The notes below the pieces were generated by a model. The model worked only from the letters and a program-made list of their open reading frames with translations. It ran no database searches and was not told the origin of the DNA. Positions 10,236 to 42,897 of a DNA stretch of 64,000 nt are shown here, one piece after another; position 1 is the first letter of the stretch; each line of letters begins with the position of its first letter. The position numbers and the translations under genes were made by a program. This stretch comes from Adenophora triphylla var. japonica (lineage: Eukaryota > Streptophyta > Magnoliopsida > Asterales > Campanulaceae), in assembly GCA_022495995.1 (NCBI GenBank), contig JAFEMH010000934.1, forward strand, positions 142,001 through 206,000. Reading direction: 5' to 3'.

Positions 10236-10729
10236 ATTAGATTGCATGAATAATGTGATTTTTTTTTTTGAAAGTGTTTGTGGGTGAGGATGGAGGGTGA
10301 CCAAACAACAAATTGAATATATCACAATGTTCATTCTCTTTCTTCCATCCCGACTTCCTTGCGAAAACCCAACCGATGTTTTCATGTCCCATGAATCTGT
10401 GTCGGGGGTCAGTATTTCTCAGTTGCACCAACACAGACATTGCACTTGTACATCTTGCTGGTTGAGTATCACATTCTTCATTCCAGTAAATATGTCCGTC
10501 CACACCCATCTTTCCTTATAACTTTCTTCCATAAATATCCTTGCAAGTCATTGAATTATCAACTTGAACCCCGTTATCTGCCGCCCATGCACCATTGGTT
10601 TTTTCATCATAACATGATTTTGAGCACATAACAAAGTCTTTCGGCTCTACCCATACTACCATCACTTTTGAATTTATTGTACTCGAGAGCTCCTGATTCA
10701 TGTAGCACATCTAATGATAGTTATCAGGG
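10236..10729 (-). other. Probable 3' UTR of the TPR/DnaJ gene
   Basis: Lies directly after the TAA at 10730-10732. It holds two open stretches in the same frame separated by a TAA, but no recognisable domain. I treat it as transcribed noncoding sequence; the polyadenylation site is not fixed. Confidence 0.4.
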
Positions 10730-32115
<21,386 letters not shown>

Positions 32116-32223
32116 ATCGGAGACATTAAACCTGATGACGGTGTGGGGTGATTTTGGGTCCGATCAATCTGGTCAAGTCATAGTATGAAAGAAGAATGAA
32201 TGGAGAGAGAAGGGCAATTTTGG

Positions 32224-32231
32224 ATTTATAA
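32224..32231 (-). promoter_or_regulatory. Candidate TATA box of the TPR/DnaJ gene
   Basis: The minus strand reads ATTATAAATCC about 110 bases before the ATG at 32115, followed by a C/T-rich leader. Position and sequence fit; there is no other support. Confidence 0.4.
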
Positions 32232-32261
32232 TGTTAGATTTTATGTCAGGTTGTACGCAAC

Positions 32262-32347
32262 ACTAAGGAAGGGCGCATTGGTTCGGCCCGAATAAAAGTT
32301 CTACTGAAGTTGCATTTTGGCATTCAAGGTCTAGAGGTGTATATAAA
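32262..32347 (+). repeat. 85-bp dispersed direct repeat, copy 1
   Basis: CTAAGGAAGGGCGCATTGG.. through GGTCTAGAGGTGTATATAA; the same text with about seven differences occurs at 55942-56025. Copy 1 is about 150 bases upstream of the TPR/DnaJ start codon. Confidence 0.85.
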
Positions 32348-32847
32348 TTAGGAAGAATCACAATTAGAATTTGAATTTTAGGATGAGTGAAGACATATTT
32401 GAATTTGTGCTAGCTTGATACAATAATCGAGTACTCTTGTCGTTATTAAAGTGTTGATTTGACAATTCAATACTACAATTCAAAAAAATTTATGTCATTT
32501 ACTTCTTTTGGGTAGATGTCATCAGTGTTGGACAATAATGAAATCAACAAGTTGTTCTGTTGAATTATAACTGTCCACGTTAATTATTAAAGCATTGACG
32601 GGACAGTTCACAAGCTACGTTTCAAAATCTATCTAGCCATTGTGAACCGGATAATTGTGGTATATTTTTGTAAATGTCAAATAATCTAAAATAAATTAAA
32701 GTAACATAAACTTAAATTACAATGATAAAAATAACACAAACTTATATTGCATGAAGTGAAAATACTATACATAAACTTAAATTACATGAAAAAAACTCAT
32801 AAAATACATAAACTTAAATTACATAAAAATAAACTAATCATTTCCCA

Positions 32848-33156
32848 GAATTTTTTCTCATTTAATTCTTTTTTAAATTTTCATTTACATTTATGACTTA
32901 CTGTTCAAAATTTTGCCCAGAATGTCCTAATTTTTGTAAATCGCTATACCGTGTAGCGATTCTGACATTTTTAATTTCAAGCTCGCCAAACCATTTAGCG
33001 AATTTATTTATTTTTTTATTTCCATTAATTATTTTCTGTAATATTAAAAAACCAATTCCAAATATTAAAAAACAAATTCCATGAAAATTAAACTCGCCAT
33101 TTTATTTGGCGAGTTTAAGCGAAATTGAAAATCGCCAATTGAATTGGCGAGTTTAA
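32848..33156 (+). repeat. MULE left terminal inverted repeat
   Basis: Contains quasi-palindromic words: TCGCTATACCGTGTAGCGA near 32942, ACTCGCCATTTTATTTGGCG near 33092 and TCGCCAATTGAATTGGCGA near 33132. Confidence 0.9.
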
Positions 33157-33285
33157 GTTGAATGTCTCATCCCCAATTAGCGACTTTACAGTCACAGACA
33201 GAAGAAAGAAAAAAAAAACCAAGGAAGAAGAAGAGAGAAGGAAGAACGATTTTTCAAGACATCCAAATTCAAAACCCCTCTATTC

Positions 33286-33525
33286 AGTGATTCTTCAAAA
33301 TTGTTAAGTAAGTTTTCATTCTCTTCCCCATATTTTCATTTTTTGAAGGTTAGAATGAGTTGTGTTTGTGAATTTAGAATTTAGGTTTGAGTTTGAATTT
33401 GATCATTTTAGGTTTAAATTGAATGAATTTTGGATGTTTTTGATTAATTTTTTCTGTGGTTTCTGTATTATGTTATGAATTTAAGTTGATTAATTAGCCT
33501 AGTTGATGTGGGTTTGATTGTTTTT

Positions 33526-33571
<46 letters not shown>

Positions 33572-33810
33572 GTGATTCTTCAAAATTGTTAAGTAAGTTT
33601 TCATTCTCTTCCCCATATTTTTATTTTTTGAAGGTTAGAATGAGTTGTGTTTGTGAATTTAGAATTTAGGTTTGAGTTTGAATTTGATCATTTTAGGTTT
33701 AAATTGAACGAATTTTGGATGTTTTTGATTGATTTTTTATGTGGTTTCTGTATTATGTTATGGTTTTAAGTTGATTAATTAGCCTAGTTGATGTGGGCAT
33801 TGATTGTTTT

Positions 33811-33850
<40 letters not shown>
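33286..33850 (+). repeat. Tandem duplication, period 285 bp, in the MULE 5' leader
   Basis: The phrase AGTGATTCTTCAAAATTGTT starts at 33286 and again at 33571. Each copy ends in its own (TA)n tract (near 33530 and 33815). Each includes TTGTTAAGTAAGTTTTC, which could be a leader-exon donor site, so the 5' UTR exon and the start of its intron appear duplicated. Confidence 0.85.
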
Positions 33851-33852
<2 letters not shown>

Positions 33853-34849
33853 CGTATTAAGGAATGCACGTGATCCAGTAAGAATTGTTATATATGATTA
33901 TATTTCACGTTGAATGCAGTTCCATAAACTTCTTGGCATTGGCAATTAACGAGCTTGTATGAACTCCATTTGAATGCTTCTTGTATCATTTAAGACATCA
34001 ATTCCTTCCAATATGCACAAGGTCCAGCTAAAATAAAGTTTAAGGAGAAATGCTGATGTAATCACTACCTTAAGTTCAAATGTGGTATCCTGATTTAATC
34101 TTCACAAGTTAAAGTTCCACACATAAAACCTTTAAAACGGTATTATATGTTAAGACCTCGCTGCAATAGCTTAAGCATTTACAGCAACAAAGGTGATTTA
34201 GCACGTTCTCCATGTCATCCTCCCTGAAACCTCCACATAAAATTGACAATTTCACTTTGCATACATATGCTTCACTGAAGCTTTAACGCGAATTATTGAT
34301 TTATATGTACAATCCCCAATTCATCATAATGATCAAGATCTATAGACAATTCAAGTAGATGTAATACATGTTTTGCCTTGATTATCAAACCTGATGTAAC
34401 CTGGAAAGGATCGTTTCAATTCAAGAGGATGATCTGATGACTGTGACTGAATGAAATGATTATTTTTGGTTTTAAACATAGTTATTCATTTTATTTGTCA
34501 AATGAATTTAGAGTATTGATTTGTGAACATAACACTTCCTAGAGTATGTGACTTGTCAAAATAATACTTGTGTTTGTGTTGTTTTGATTAACAGATGGAT
34601 ACTTTTGTTGATCCTGGGCCCTTTGATCCTTCCGTGTTGACTTTACAGCACTCCCACCGAGCCCGATATATTTGGGCAAATCGTGACGTTTCGAGTTTAT
34701 CATTTCGTTGTGGTGCAACCGTGCCAGATGTTATAGCTCTCGTTATCCATGAGAGATTAGCAGTGGCTGGGTGGTTAGGAGTTCATTTCATCGGGAGAGT
34801 GCAGTATGACTTGGCATTATTTGAGGCGTTGATTGAGAATGGCATCCGG

Positions 34850-36257
34850 TGTTGGGTTTTATGGGTCCATGCGCAGCGGAATTAAGCATCTAATTAACAC
34901 AAAACCCAAGAGCCTAGGATCCGTTCTATGCAATTAATTTGAATTCCTATGAGATAGAAATAACCAACCTTGAACGCTTTCCGTTCTTGAGCTATCGAAC
35001 GATTTAACAATGTGATTTTGAATCACAAACTTCGTTCTTCAGATTGCTTGAACTCTAGGCCTTGATCGTCGTACGAGCGAAGACCCTCTAGTAGTATCCA
35101 TACGTAAGAATGAACCAAGAACGGTTCTTGAGAATTGCTAGATTCTTAAACCTATGGAAGAAATATTTAGAAACCTTTGTTGTGATTTTTCTTGAGAAAA
35201 TTCGGCTAGCAAATTAGGGTTTACAGACTTAATATTTATACTACATTAGTATAGGTATTTGTTTCCTAATCAAATTAGGAAACTGTCTGTCAAACCGCCT
35301 CAGGCATGAAGTGTCGCACGACCAGACGAGTCTTCTGGACAATAAGTGTCGCACGACCATACAAGTCCTCTGGACAAGTTATGTCGCGCTACGACTTATG
35401 TTGTCGCGCTACAACTTATGCCTGATGAGGAACTCTCAATATTCTTCCTTTGGTTTAACCAATTCATTCTAATTGTGTGTGACCCAATAGGATTATATTA
35501 TGTTGGCAATGAGTCCGATCATATCGACCCTCATAAGACATAAGCGGACTCTAGCAAGCCATTATGTGTACCCAATTAATATAACGTAAGAGTTCACGTT
35601 TCCAATGGTACACTTTCATTTCTCCCTTTGTCTCACGATGTTATATTGAACACAAGTCATGGTTCACGTCAACTTGTATTTGTTCAATGCTTTCTCGATA
35701 TTGAGTATAATGATAATCCAATCGCATTGGGGTATGGCCATACACTTTCATCATTATCACTCATCGAGGAGCCCAAGCAGAACATCTCTCTTTCTAGGGA
35801 CAAATTCCATCTTGACTTATCATCCTTCCCATCATGAATCCGATCATGCCAAAGATAGCATTTATAGATATCGTGTTAAGATACCGTTTGACTAAAATCA
35901 AACATAACTTTCATCATATGTAAGGTCATGATAATCTCAGGTCTAGGGACTAGATGAAGTGACCATATGAGATTTAATTATGACATTTGACCATGACATA
36001 AATCTCATACGGGTCAAGTCCAGTTACTTGTTCACTAACAAGTACCCATAATTTCAATGTGCATCTCTATGTATATAATCATCATATGATTATCCATTGA
36101 CAATTATACTAATTATTCTCTTAATAATTAGGGACGGAGATTATTGCAATAAATAGGCAAAATATATAATAATCAAATAATAAACTTAAATGATAAAGAT
36201 GATACATAACGATTTTTTAAGTTAAACATAACTAAAGCCTAGGGCATTACACCAACA
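34850..36257 (-). repeat. Copia 3' LTR (1.4 kb)
   Basis: Nearly identical to 50299-51689 apart from scattered substitutions and a 17-bp segment present only here (near 34940). It contains the hairpin-forming word array at 35301-35425. Confidence 0.92.
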
Positions 36258-39200
36258 GTCTCACACTTGCACTAGGCTCCATTTATGTATCGAATACTCA
36301 TGGATCCAACATGACCACCATGCTTCTGCCTGTGCGAGGGTCTTTGTAAGTGAATCCCTAATGTCATCATCGGTTGATATTTTGCATGTCTTAACGTCTT
36401 CTCATTCTTTATGAATTCCTCGAAAAACGTCTAAGTATGTGTTTGGATCACCGTTGTGACCTTGGTTCCATTGTTTTGCACAAATGGCACCACAATTGTC
36501 ACAACAAAAGTTTCACCGATTAGTGATACTTGGAACATTTCCAAAACACTAATGAACTTTTGATCCAAACTACCTCTTTTAGCCACATCATATGTTGGTA
36601 AAGTTCGGCCTTAGTAGTAGAATCGGCTACGATTTTCTACTTAGAACTCTTCTAACAAAACCGCACCTCCAATAAGCATAAACACAAATCCTAATTGCGA
36701 TTTTAAATTAACTTTGTCAGTTTGGAAGCTAATATCTATGTAACCCTTACAACAAGATTATCTTCCAACCTTTCAAATACCAAGAACGTATCGTTAGTTC
36801 TTCTTAAGTACTTAAGGATCATCTTGACTGCCATCCAATGGTTCTCAACAGGATCAGATTGGTATCGATTCGTCATGCTTAGAGCATACGAGACGTCGGG
36901 TCTAGTACAAGTCATGGCATACATGACAGATCCAAATGCCGGAGTATATGGAACTTCATTCATTCCCTCTTGCTCATCAGTTGTCATAAGACAATGATTA
37001 TCGCTAAGAGAAATACGATGGCCCATTGACAAGTTATCTTTCTTAGACTCTTCTAAGAACCTTGTCAATGTGAGTATTTTGACTCAAACCAATTTATCCC
37101 TTTTAGATCTATCTCTATAGATCTTGATGCCAAGGATGTAAGCGGCTTCACCCATATCTTTCATTGAGAAACCTTTCCTTGACTAAGACTTGACAGTCTT
37201 AAGTGTCGGAACTTCGATTTTTCCAATGAGTAAGATATCATTGTAATAAGACAATAGAAATGATACTATGCTCCCACTGAATTTCATGCATACACAAGGT
37301 TCATCTTCATACTTGATGAAATCAAACTCTTTGATCGATTCATCAAAATGAAGATTCCAATTTCTCGAAGCTTGCTTCAACCCATCTCATGGATCTTTGC
37401 AACATGCATACTTTATTAGAATTTCTCGGATCGACAGAACTTCGGGTTGTGTACTATACACATCCTTACTAACCTTTCCACTTAAAGAAATTCGTTTGAC
37501 ATCCATTTGTCACATCACACAGTCACAATATGCGATTATGGCAATTGAAATTCTAATAGACTTTGGCATTGTAACTGGCGAAAAAGGTTTTAACATAGTC
37601 AATACTATGAATTTACCTAAATCCCTTTGCTACAATCCTTAGTCATGAAAGTATACATCGATTCATCAAAATGAAGATTCCAATTCCTTGAAGCTTGCTT
37701 CAACCCATCTCATGGATCTTTGCAACATGCATACTTTATTAGAATTTCTCGGATCGACAGAACTTCGGGTTGTGTACTATACACATCCTTACTAACCTTT
37801 CCACTTAAATAAAGTCGTTTGACATCCATTTGTCACATCACACAGTCACAATATGCGATTATGGCAATTGAAATTCTAATAGACTTTTGGCATTGTAACT
37901 GGCGAAAAAGGTTTTAACATAGTCAATACTATGAATTTGCCTAAATCCCTTTGCTACAATCCTTAGTCATGAAAGTATACACCTTCCCATCCATGTCGGT
38001 CTTGAAGACCTACTTGCATGCTTTAGTTTTTACACTTTCAGGTAGCTCAATCAAGTTCCAAACTTGATCATTAAACATGGATTGTAATTCGGATTCCATG
38101 GTTCTTAACCATTTATCCAAATTAGGAATGGACATCGCCTCAAGATCGGAAGTAGGATCGTCATTCTCAATGACTTCCACTTTATTACTTTCCGATACGA
38201 GGAATCAATATTTCTCGGATTCGGATTGTAACCTATCCGATCTACGATGGACTTGTGCATCTTGAACCGGTTCCATAACTCCTTGTGAACTTGGTTTCGT
38301 CTCTACTCTTGGTTTCATATTATTTTCGATTTCTTGAACTTCTCCAAGATTAATTTTACTCCCACTAGATTCTTTATTGAGAAACTATTTCTCAAGAAAC
38401 GAATCGTACAGAGCAACAAACATTTTGTTCTCTTTGCGGTTGTAAGATTAATTTCTGAAAATAACCTTTGTCAGATTTGGTGCTAACTTATCAGAGACAA
38501 GTCTCTTCTTATAAGTTTTGCAACCCCAAATCTTCATGAAAGACAAACTAAATTTTCTTCCATGCCATATCTCATGTGGGGACTAAGGAACCGATTTAGT
38601 AGGGACACAATTCAGTGTAACCGCATTATTTCTAATGCATATCCTCAAAAGGTAATAGGAAAGTCAATTTGACACATCATGAAATGAACCATGTCCTACA
38701 AGTTTCAATTCCTCCTCTCAGACACACCATACAATGTGGTGTTCGGTGTGGAGTCAACTCTAAAACGATTTCATAGTTTTGAGATGATTGTCAAACTCTT
38801 GGCTCAAATATCATCACCTCGATCTAATCGAAGTACTTAATAGTTTTGACAAGTTTGTTTTGTACTTCATCTTGAAATGTTCGAAACATCTCAAACGATT
38901 CACCTTTGGACTTCATCAGATAGACATAGTCATAATAAGATAAGTCATCGGTGAATGTGATGAAACACCAAAATCTTCCCCTAACAATGCTGCTTAATAG
39001 TCCACATACATCTCATGTATAATGACCAATAAGTCACTAGCCCTCCCACTACTCTTAGTGTAGGGTGGTTTGGTCAATAATCCCAATAAACAAGATTCAC
39101 ATTCCTCAAATGATTCAGAATCATATGAGTCTAAAAGCCCATGTTAATGGAGTTTAGATATATGTCTCTTATTTATCCGATCAAGCCGGCAATGCCATAT

Positions 39201-40279
39201 GAACGCGTTTGTTCATATTATTCGGTTTAGATTTCCCATTTATATTATAGATATCTTCAATATTATTTTGTTTCTCATCATCAAGGATACGAAGACCATT
39301 CAATGACATATGCAATACAATAAGGCATATCATTAAATAAATATAAAACTTCTTACTTTCAATAAGAAAATTATATCCTTCATCATCCATATAAGAAACA
39401 GAAATAATACTCCTACTCAAATCTGAAACGTAGCAACATTTTGTTCGAAAAAAGTACTAGTTTACTAGGTAAATTGACTTTATAAGTCCCTATGGTTAAT
39501 GTAGCAACTCTTTCTCCATTTCTACGCATAGGTTTAATTTACCTTTTTTGAGTAGCTTTCTATTCTTTGTTCCTTGCACATTTAAACAAATGTTGGATCC
39601 AATTCGATATCATATACCCAAGAACAAGAAGTTGAAAGAAAAATATCTATCATATAGATATTTGAAGTAGTAGCAATCATATTGCCCTTCTTCGCCTTTT
39701 AGGCCTTCCTAATAAGCCTTGCAACTTTGCTTCCAATGACAACCTCATTACAATGGTAGCAAAATGCATCCTTTTGAGACACTTTGGGTTTAGCCTCTTT
39801 GGCTTTGGCAACTTTTGCCCTAGGTTTAGCAACCTTTGCTTTACCTTCTTTACCTTCCTTTATGAACCCCTTTTCTTGTGTTAACCATTAACACACTTGC
39901 GGATTGCTCCTCTTTCATCTCATGAATTTAAGAGCCTTCACCACAACATACATCTTTTGCCTAGCTTGCACTTAGAAAATTTCCTTTGTGCGTTTGTGCT
40001 AGAACAAAAGTAGTTACCATGTGCTCAAGGTTCTTCATAAGAATCTTTAAACATGGTGACCAGTATAAGACAAGCAATATCATTAGAATCATCAACATGT
40101 TTCTAATGTTGCTCCTTATCTGTCCTTTGCAACATTTGGAGTGGGTTCAGTAGGAATGGATTCATCAAGAACGTACACATTTGCCTAAGAACCATTCTTT
40201 AGGCTTCTGATCCAATCAAAATTATCTGTGCCGTTCCTTCCGAACTTTGTCCTTCATAAGTACGAATCACAATTTATTG
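36258..40279 (-). pseudogene. Copia pol and gag remnant, degenerate
   Basis: Minus strand, from right to left: a nucleocapsid-like fragment (CYHCNEVV near 39750), an integrase fragment (FTDDLSYYDYVYLMKSKGES near 38900), RT fragments (YYNDILLIGK near 37230, where the catalytic YVDD is changed to YYND) and an RNase H-proximal block (AFGSVMYAMTCTRPDVSYAL, DPVENHWMAVKMILKYLRR) at 36736-37068. Multiple stops and frameshifts are present. The remaining leader/gag side continues at 48898-50298 beyond the nested gypsy element. Confidence 0.85.
37333..37982. repeat. Tandem duplication, period 323 bp, within copia pol
   Basis: CGATTCATCAAAATGAAGAT and the following text occur at about 37335 and about 37659, both running to CCTTAGTCATGAAAGTATAC. 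It duplicates an RT segment and by itself breaks the reading frame. Confidence 0.85.
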
Positions 40280-42897
40280 TGTAACGACCCCAACCCTAGG
40301 CACTAATTTTAAATATTATATTATATGCTTCAAATATTTATGTTGACTTATGTGTTCAATTATGTCTTTAAAATTTTTAATTTAAGATAATTTGGGTGAG
40401 AAGTAAATTTAGAATCCTTTATGAATTTATTAGACATTAAATAAGAACCTTGAAGAAATAATAAAAATGAAAATAGGATAAATAGTGAGAGGAGGTTAAA
40501 ATGAGTAGAATAAATATTTAGGGGGAATGATTTAATTTGTTGTTGAAAGCCTTTAGAAGAGGGGGGCCAATTCCCTCTTCACTCCAAATCCCCCCAAGTG
40601 TTTCCCTCTCCTCTCCCCCATACTCCCTCCATCCGGCCCCCCCCCTTCTTCATCCTCCTCACTCCTCTTCTTCCTCCTCCTTCATTCATTCATCCCACAT
40701 TTTCCTAGAGAAGCTCCATGGAAGCCCCTTTTCCCCAAGCTTTGAATGCCAAGCTACTTCTTCTCCAAATTCAAATCTAAGGGCATTTTTGAAGTGGAAT
40801 CACCTAGGAGAATTCATCAAGCTAGAAAGATCAACCTTCCCTTTTCAAAACCCTAAGGTGAGTTATTATGACTTCCCTTCTTTGTATGCTCATGAATGAT
40901 TTGATGTTGTGATTGTTTTATGATGGTTGTTTGATACCTTGGAAACCTTCTTGGAGCTTGGGAAAATGGGTTAATGTTAGAGAATGATGTCTTGGTTCAT
41001 AGTAGTTGATCAAGGGTATAAGGAAATGTGTTTGGTTGGATTAAGAGAGTTTAACTTGAAATATGTTAATGAGATGGGTTGGAATTCTTGTGGTGAGAAA
41101 TCTAAATCTATATTACTTGGTTTTGGAATTTACATGTTTGTTTGGGATTTGGTGAAATGAAGGTGTTCTTGGGTGTTCTTGAATAATCAATGGTAGAGGG
41201 AAGGAAGAACTAGGGTTAAAGGGGTTAAAAACCTAAGTTTGGGCTGGCAGGAGGCTTGGGCGGTCGCCCAAGGGGGCTGAGCGGCCGCCCATGCCGGCGA
41301 GAAACTCACATCTCCTTGAAAACCCTCTTGGGCGGTCGCCCAAGAGGTTTGGGCAGTCGCCCAAGACCCCAGAAATCCTAACTTCAATTACGGAACCGAG
41401 AATTCGTTTAGCAATCTTGTGATGGTCATAACTTAATCATATTAAATCGGAATTGGATGGTTCTTGGGTCTAAATTGGGTGTTTTTCTGAGTACTTTCTG
41501 AATGTGATGGTTTCATAGCTAAAGAAGTTATCCTTATGTCCCAAAAATCTGATTTGATTACAGCAGGTAGTATTGTACGTTAGAAGTTGAGTGGAAATTG
41601 AATAAATCATAGTTAATTCATACGGACTCGAAATTGGATGGTTCAAGAGTCCAAATTGAGTATTTTTAGGTGATCTCTCAAATGGAATTGGTTTTATAAA
41701 CTAAATATGTAATGATCATTTCCTGATATTCTATTTTACCATGTGACTATATTGTTTATCCCCTTTGTGGATTATTTGGCAAGTGTTATGTGGCTTCCCA
41801 AGTGTGGAATATTTGACAAGTTGTTATGTTATCCCAATGTGTGGATATGTTTACTATGTAGTTGTATGGTTATTCCATTTGTGAATTTATTTGTTATCAT
41901 TCATATTTGTTGATGATACTATGCATAGTGTATTACTTAAATGTTGCATTATGGCATTGATTGGCATGAGTATATTTTACCATGTGGTTATATTGCTATC
42001 CCGTTTGTGGATCATATTTCAAGTATCTATTATGTGCTTGATCGTGTTGATATTTTATGTGAATGGGGGGGTATAATGGATTTCAATCAGTTATTGATTT
42101 GTTCTCTAAGTGATTGAAGATTCATCATACTGTGACCTCTCCCCTCTGCGGCCTGCATCGGGGTTCGGCTTCTATGGATATGTGCACTCGGTCGGTTCAT
42201 AGGAATGCGATGTCTTATATTTTCCCTGGAAAACGGGTTTTATAAGATGTGACTATGCCTAAGCAGTTCACGGAGATGAGTTATAAGCATAACTGTCTCA
42301 GTTACATGGTATGGGATCCGTGAATATGCATTCACGAGATGTAGTGGAGTATTGATACCCACGGTTATACGACTTATTGTTCGGACGGAAAGGTAAACCA
42401 AGGTAACGGAATGTGTTTACCGCTCTCCTAGTGTGTTATGTGCTACCATGCTATGTGTTGCACTTTGTTTGGCATCTTCTGCATATCATAATAGCTCATT
42501 GAGATTTATTCTCACCCCTCTCCCTTTACCGTTTTAGATCCCGAGACAGGTGGACCGACCGAGTCAGGGCGGAAAGGAGTTAGAAGTGGTATTTTGGGAA
42601 TTGTCGGGTTATGTTTAGATTGGGTAGAAAGTGTGTGTTAGCATAATTCTTTTAAAGGGTTGTATTCATAAACTTTAATTCCATATTATATTCGATATCT
42701 TTTGTAACTAAAACAGTTTATTATTTTCATGGTTGGTCAACTTTTCCTCCAGGGTGGAATGAGTAGAATTATTTTGAAATGGTTGTGTTTATGTTTGGAA
42801 GTTAAATCAAAGTTTTTAAAGTATTAGGAGATTTGGGTTAGTTTGAGGACGCTCCAAATTTCGGGACACGTGTAGGTTCCGGGTCGGGGTCCTCACA
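40280..42897 (+). repeat. Gypsy 5' LTR (2.6 kb)
   Basis: Contains CpG-rich palindromic words at 41255-41365 (CTTGGGCGGTCGCCCAAG twice, GAGCGGCCGCCC, TTGGGCAGTCGCCCAAG). A short open stretch at 40537-40899 occurs in both LTRs, but it is low-complexity Pro/Ser text over C/T-rich DNA and is not called as a gene. Confidence 0.93.

Larger units (their letters stand above)
8519..10729. other. Convergent intergenic region
   Basis: Separates the end of the oxidoreductase gene (plus) from the end of the TPR/DnaJ gene (minus). It probably holds both 3' UTRs: 8519 to about 8800, and about 10240-10729. The centre (about 9046-10180) looks transposon-derived: it begins with CTTTTGTTTCACGTAAAAC and TTTTCGG and ends with the inverted-type phrase ACCAAACACCGAAAAAT. 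It contains the G-rich tract, poly-T run and minisatellite listed separately. Confidence 0.6.

Noticed and set aside
10237..10710. Two adjacent minus-strand open stretches in one frame, Cys- and Trp-containing
   Set aside because: They lie right after the TPR/DnaJ stop, are separated by a TAA, match no family I know, and are best explained as 3' UTR.
40537..40899. Open frame present in both gypsy LTRs
   Set aside because: Pro/Ser-rich translation of C/T-rich DNA, not conserved in frame between the two LTRs (a C-run difference shifts it).
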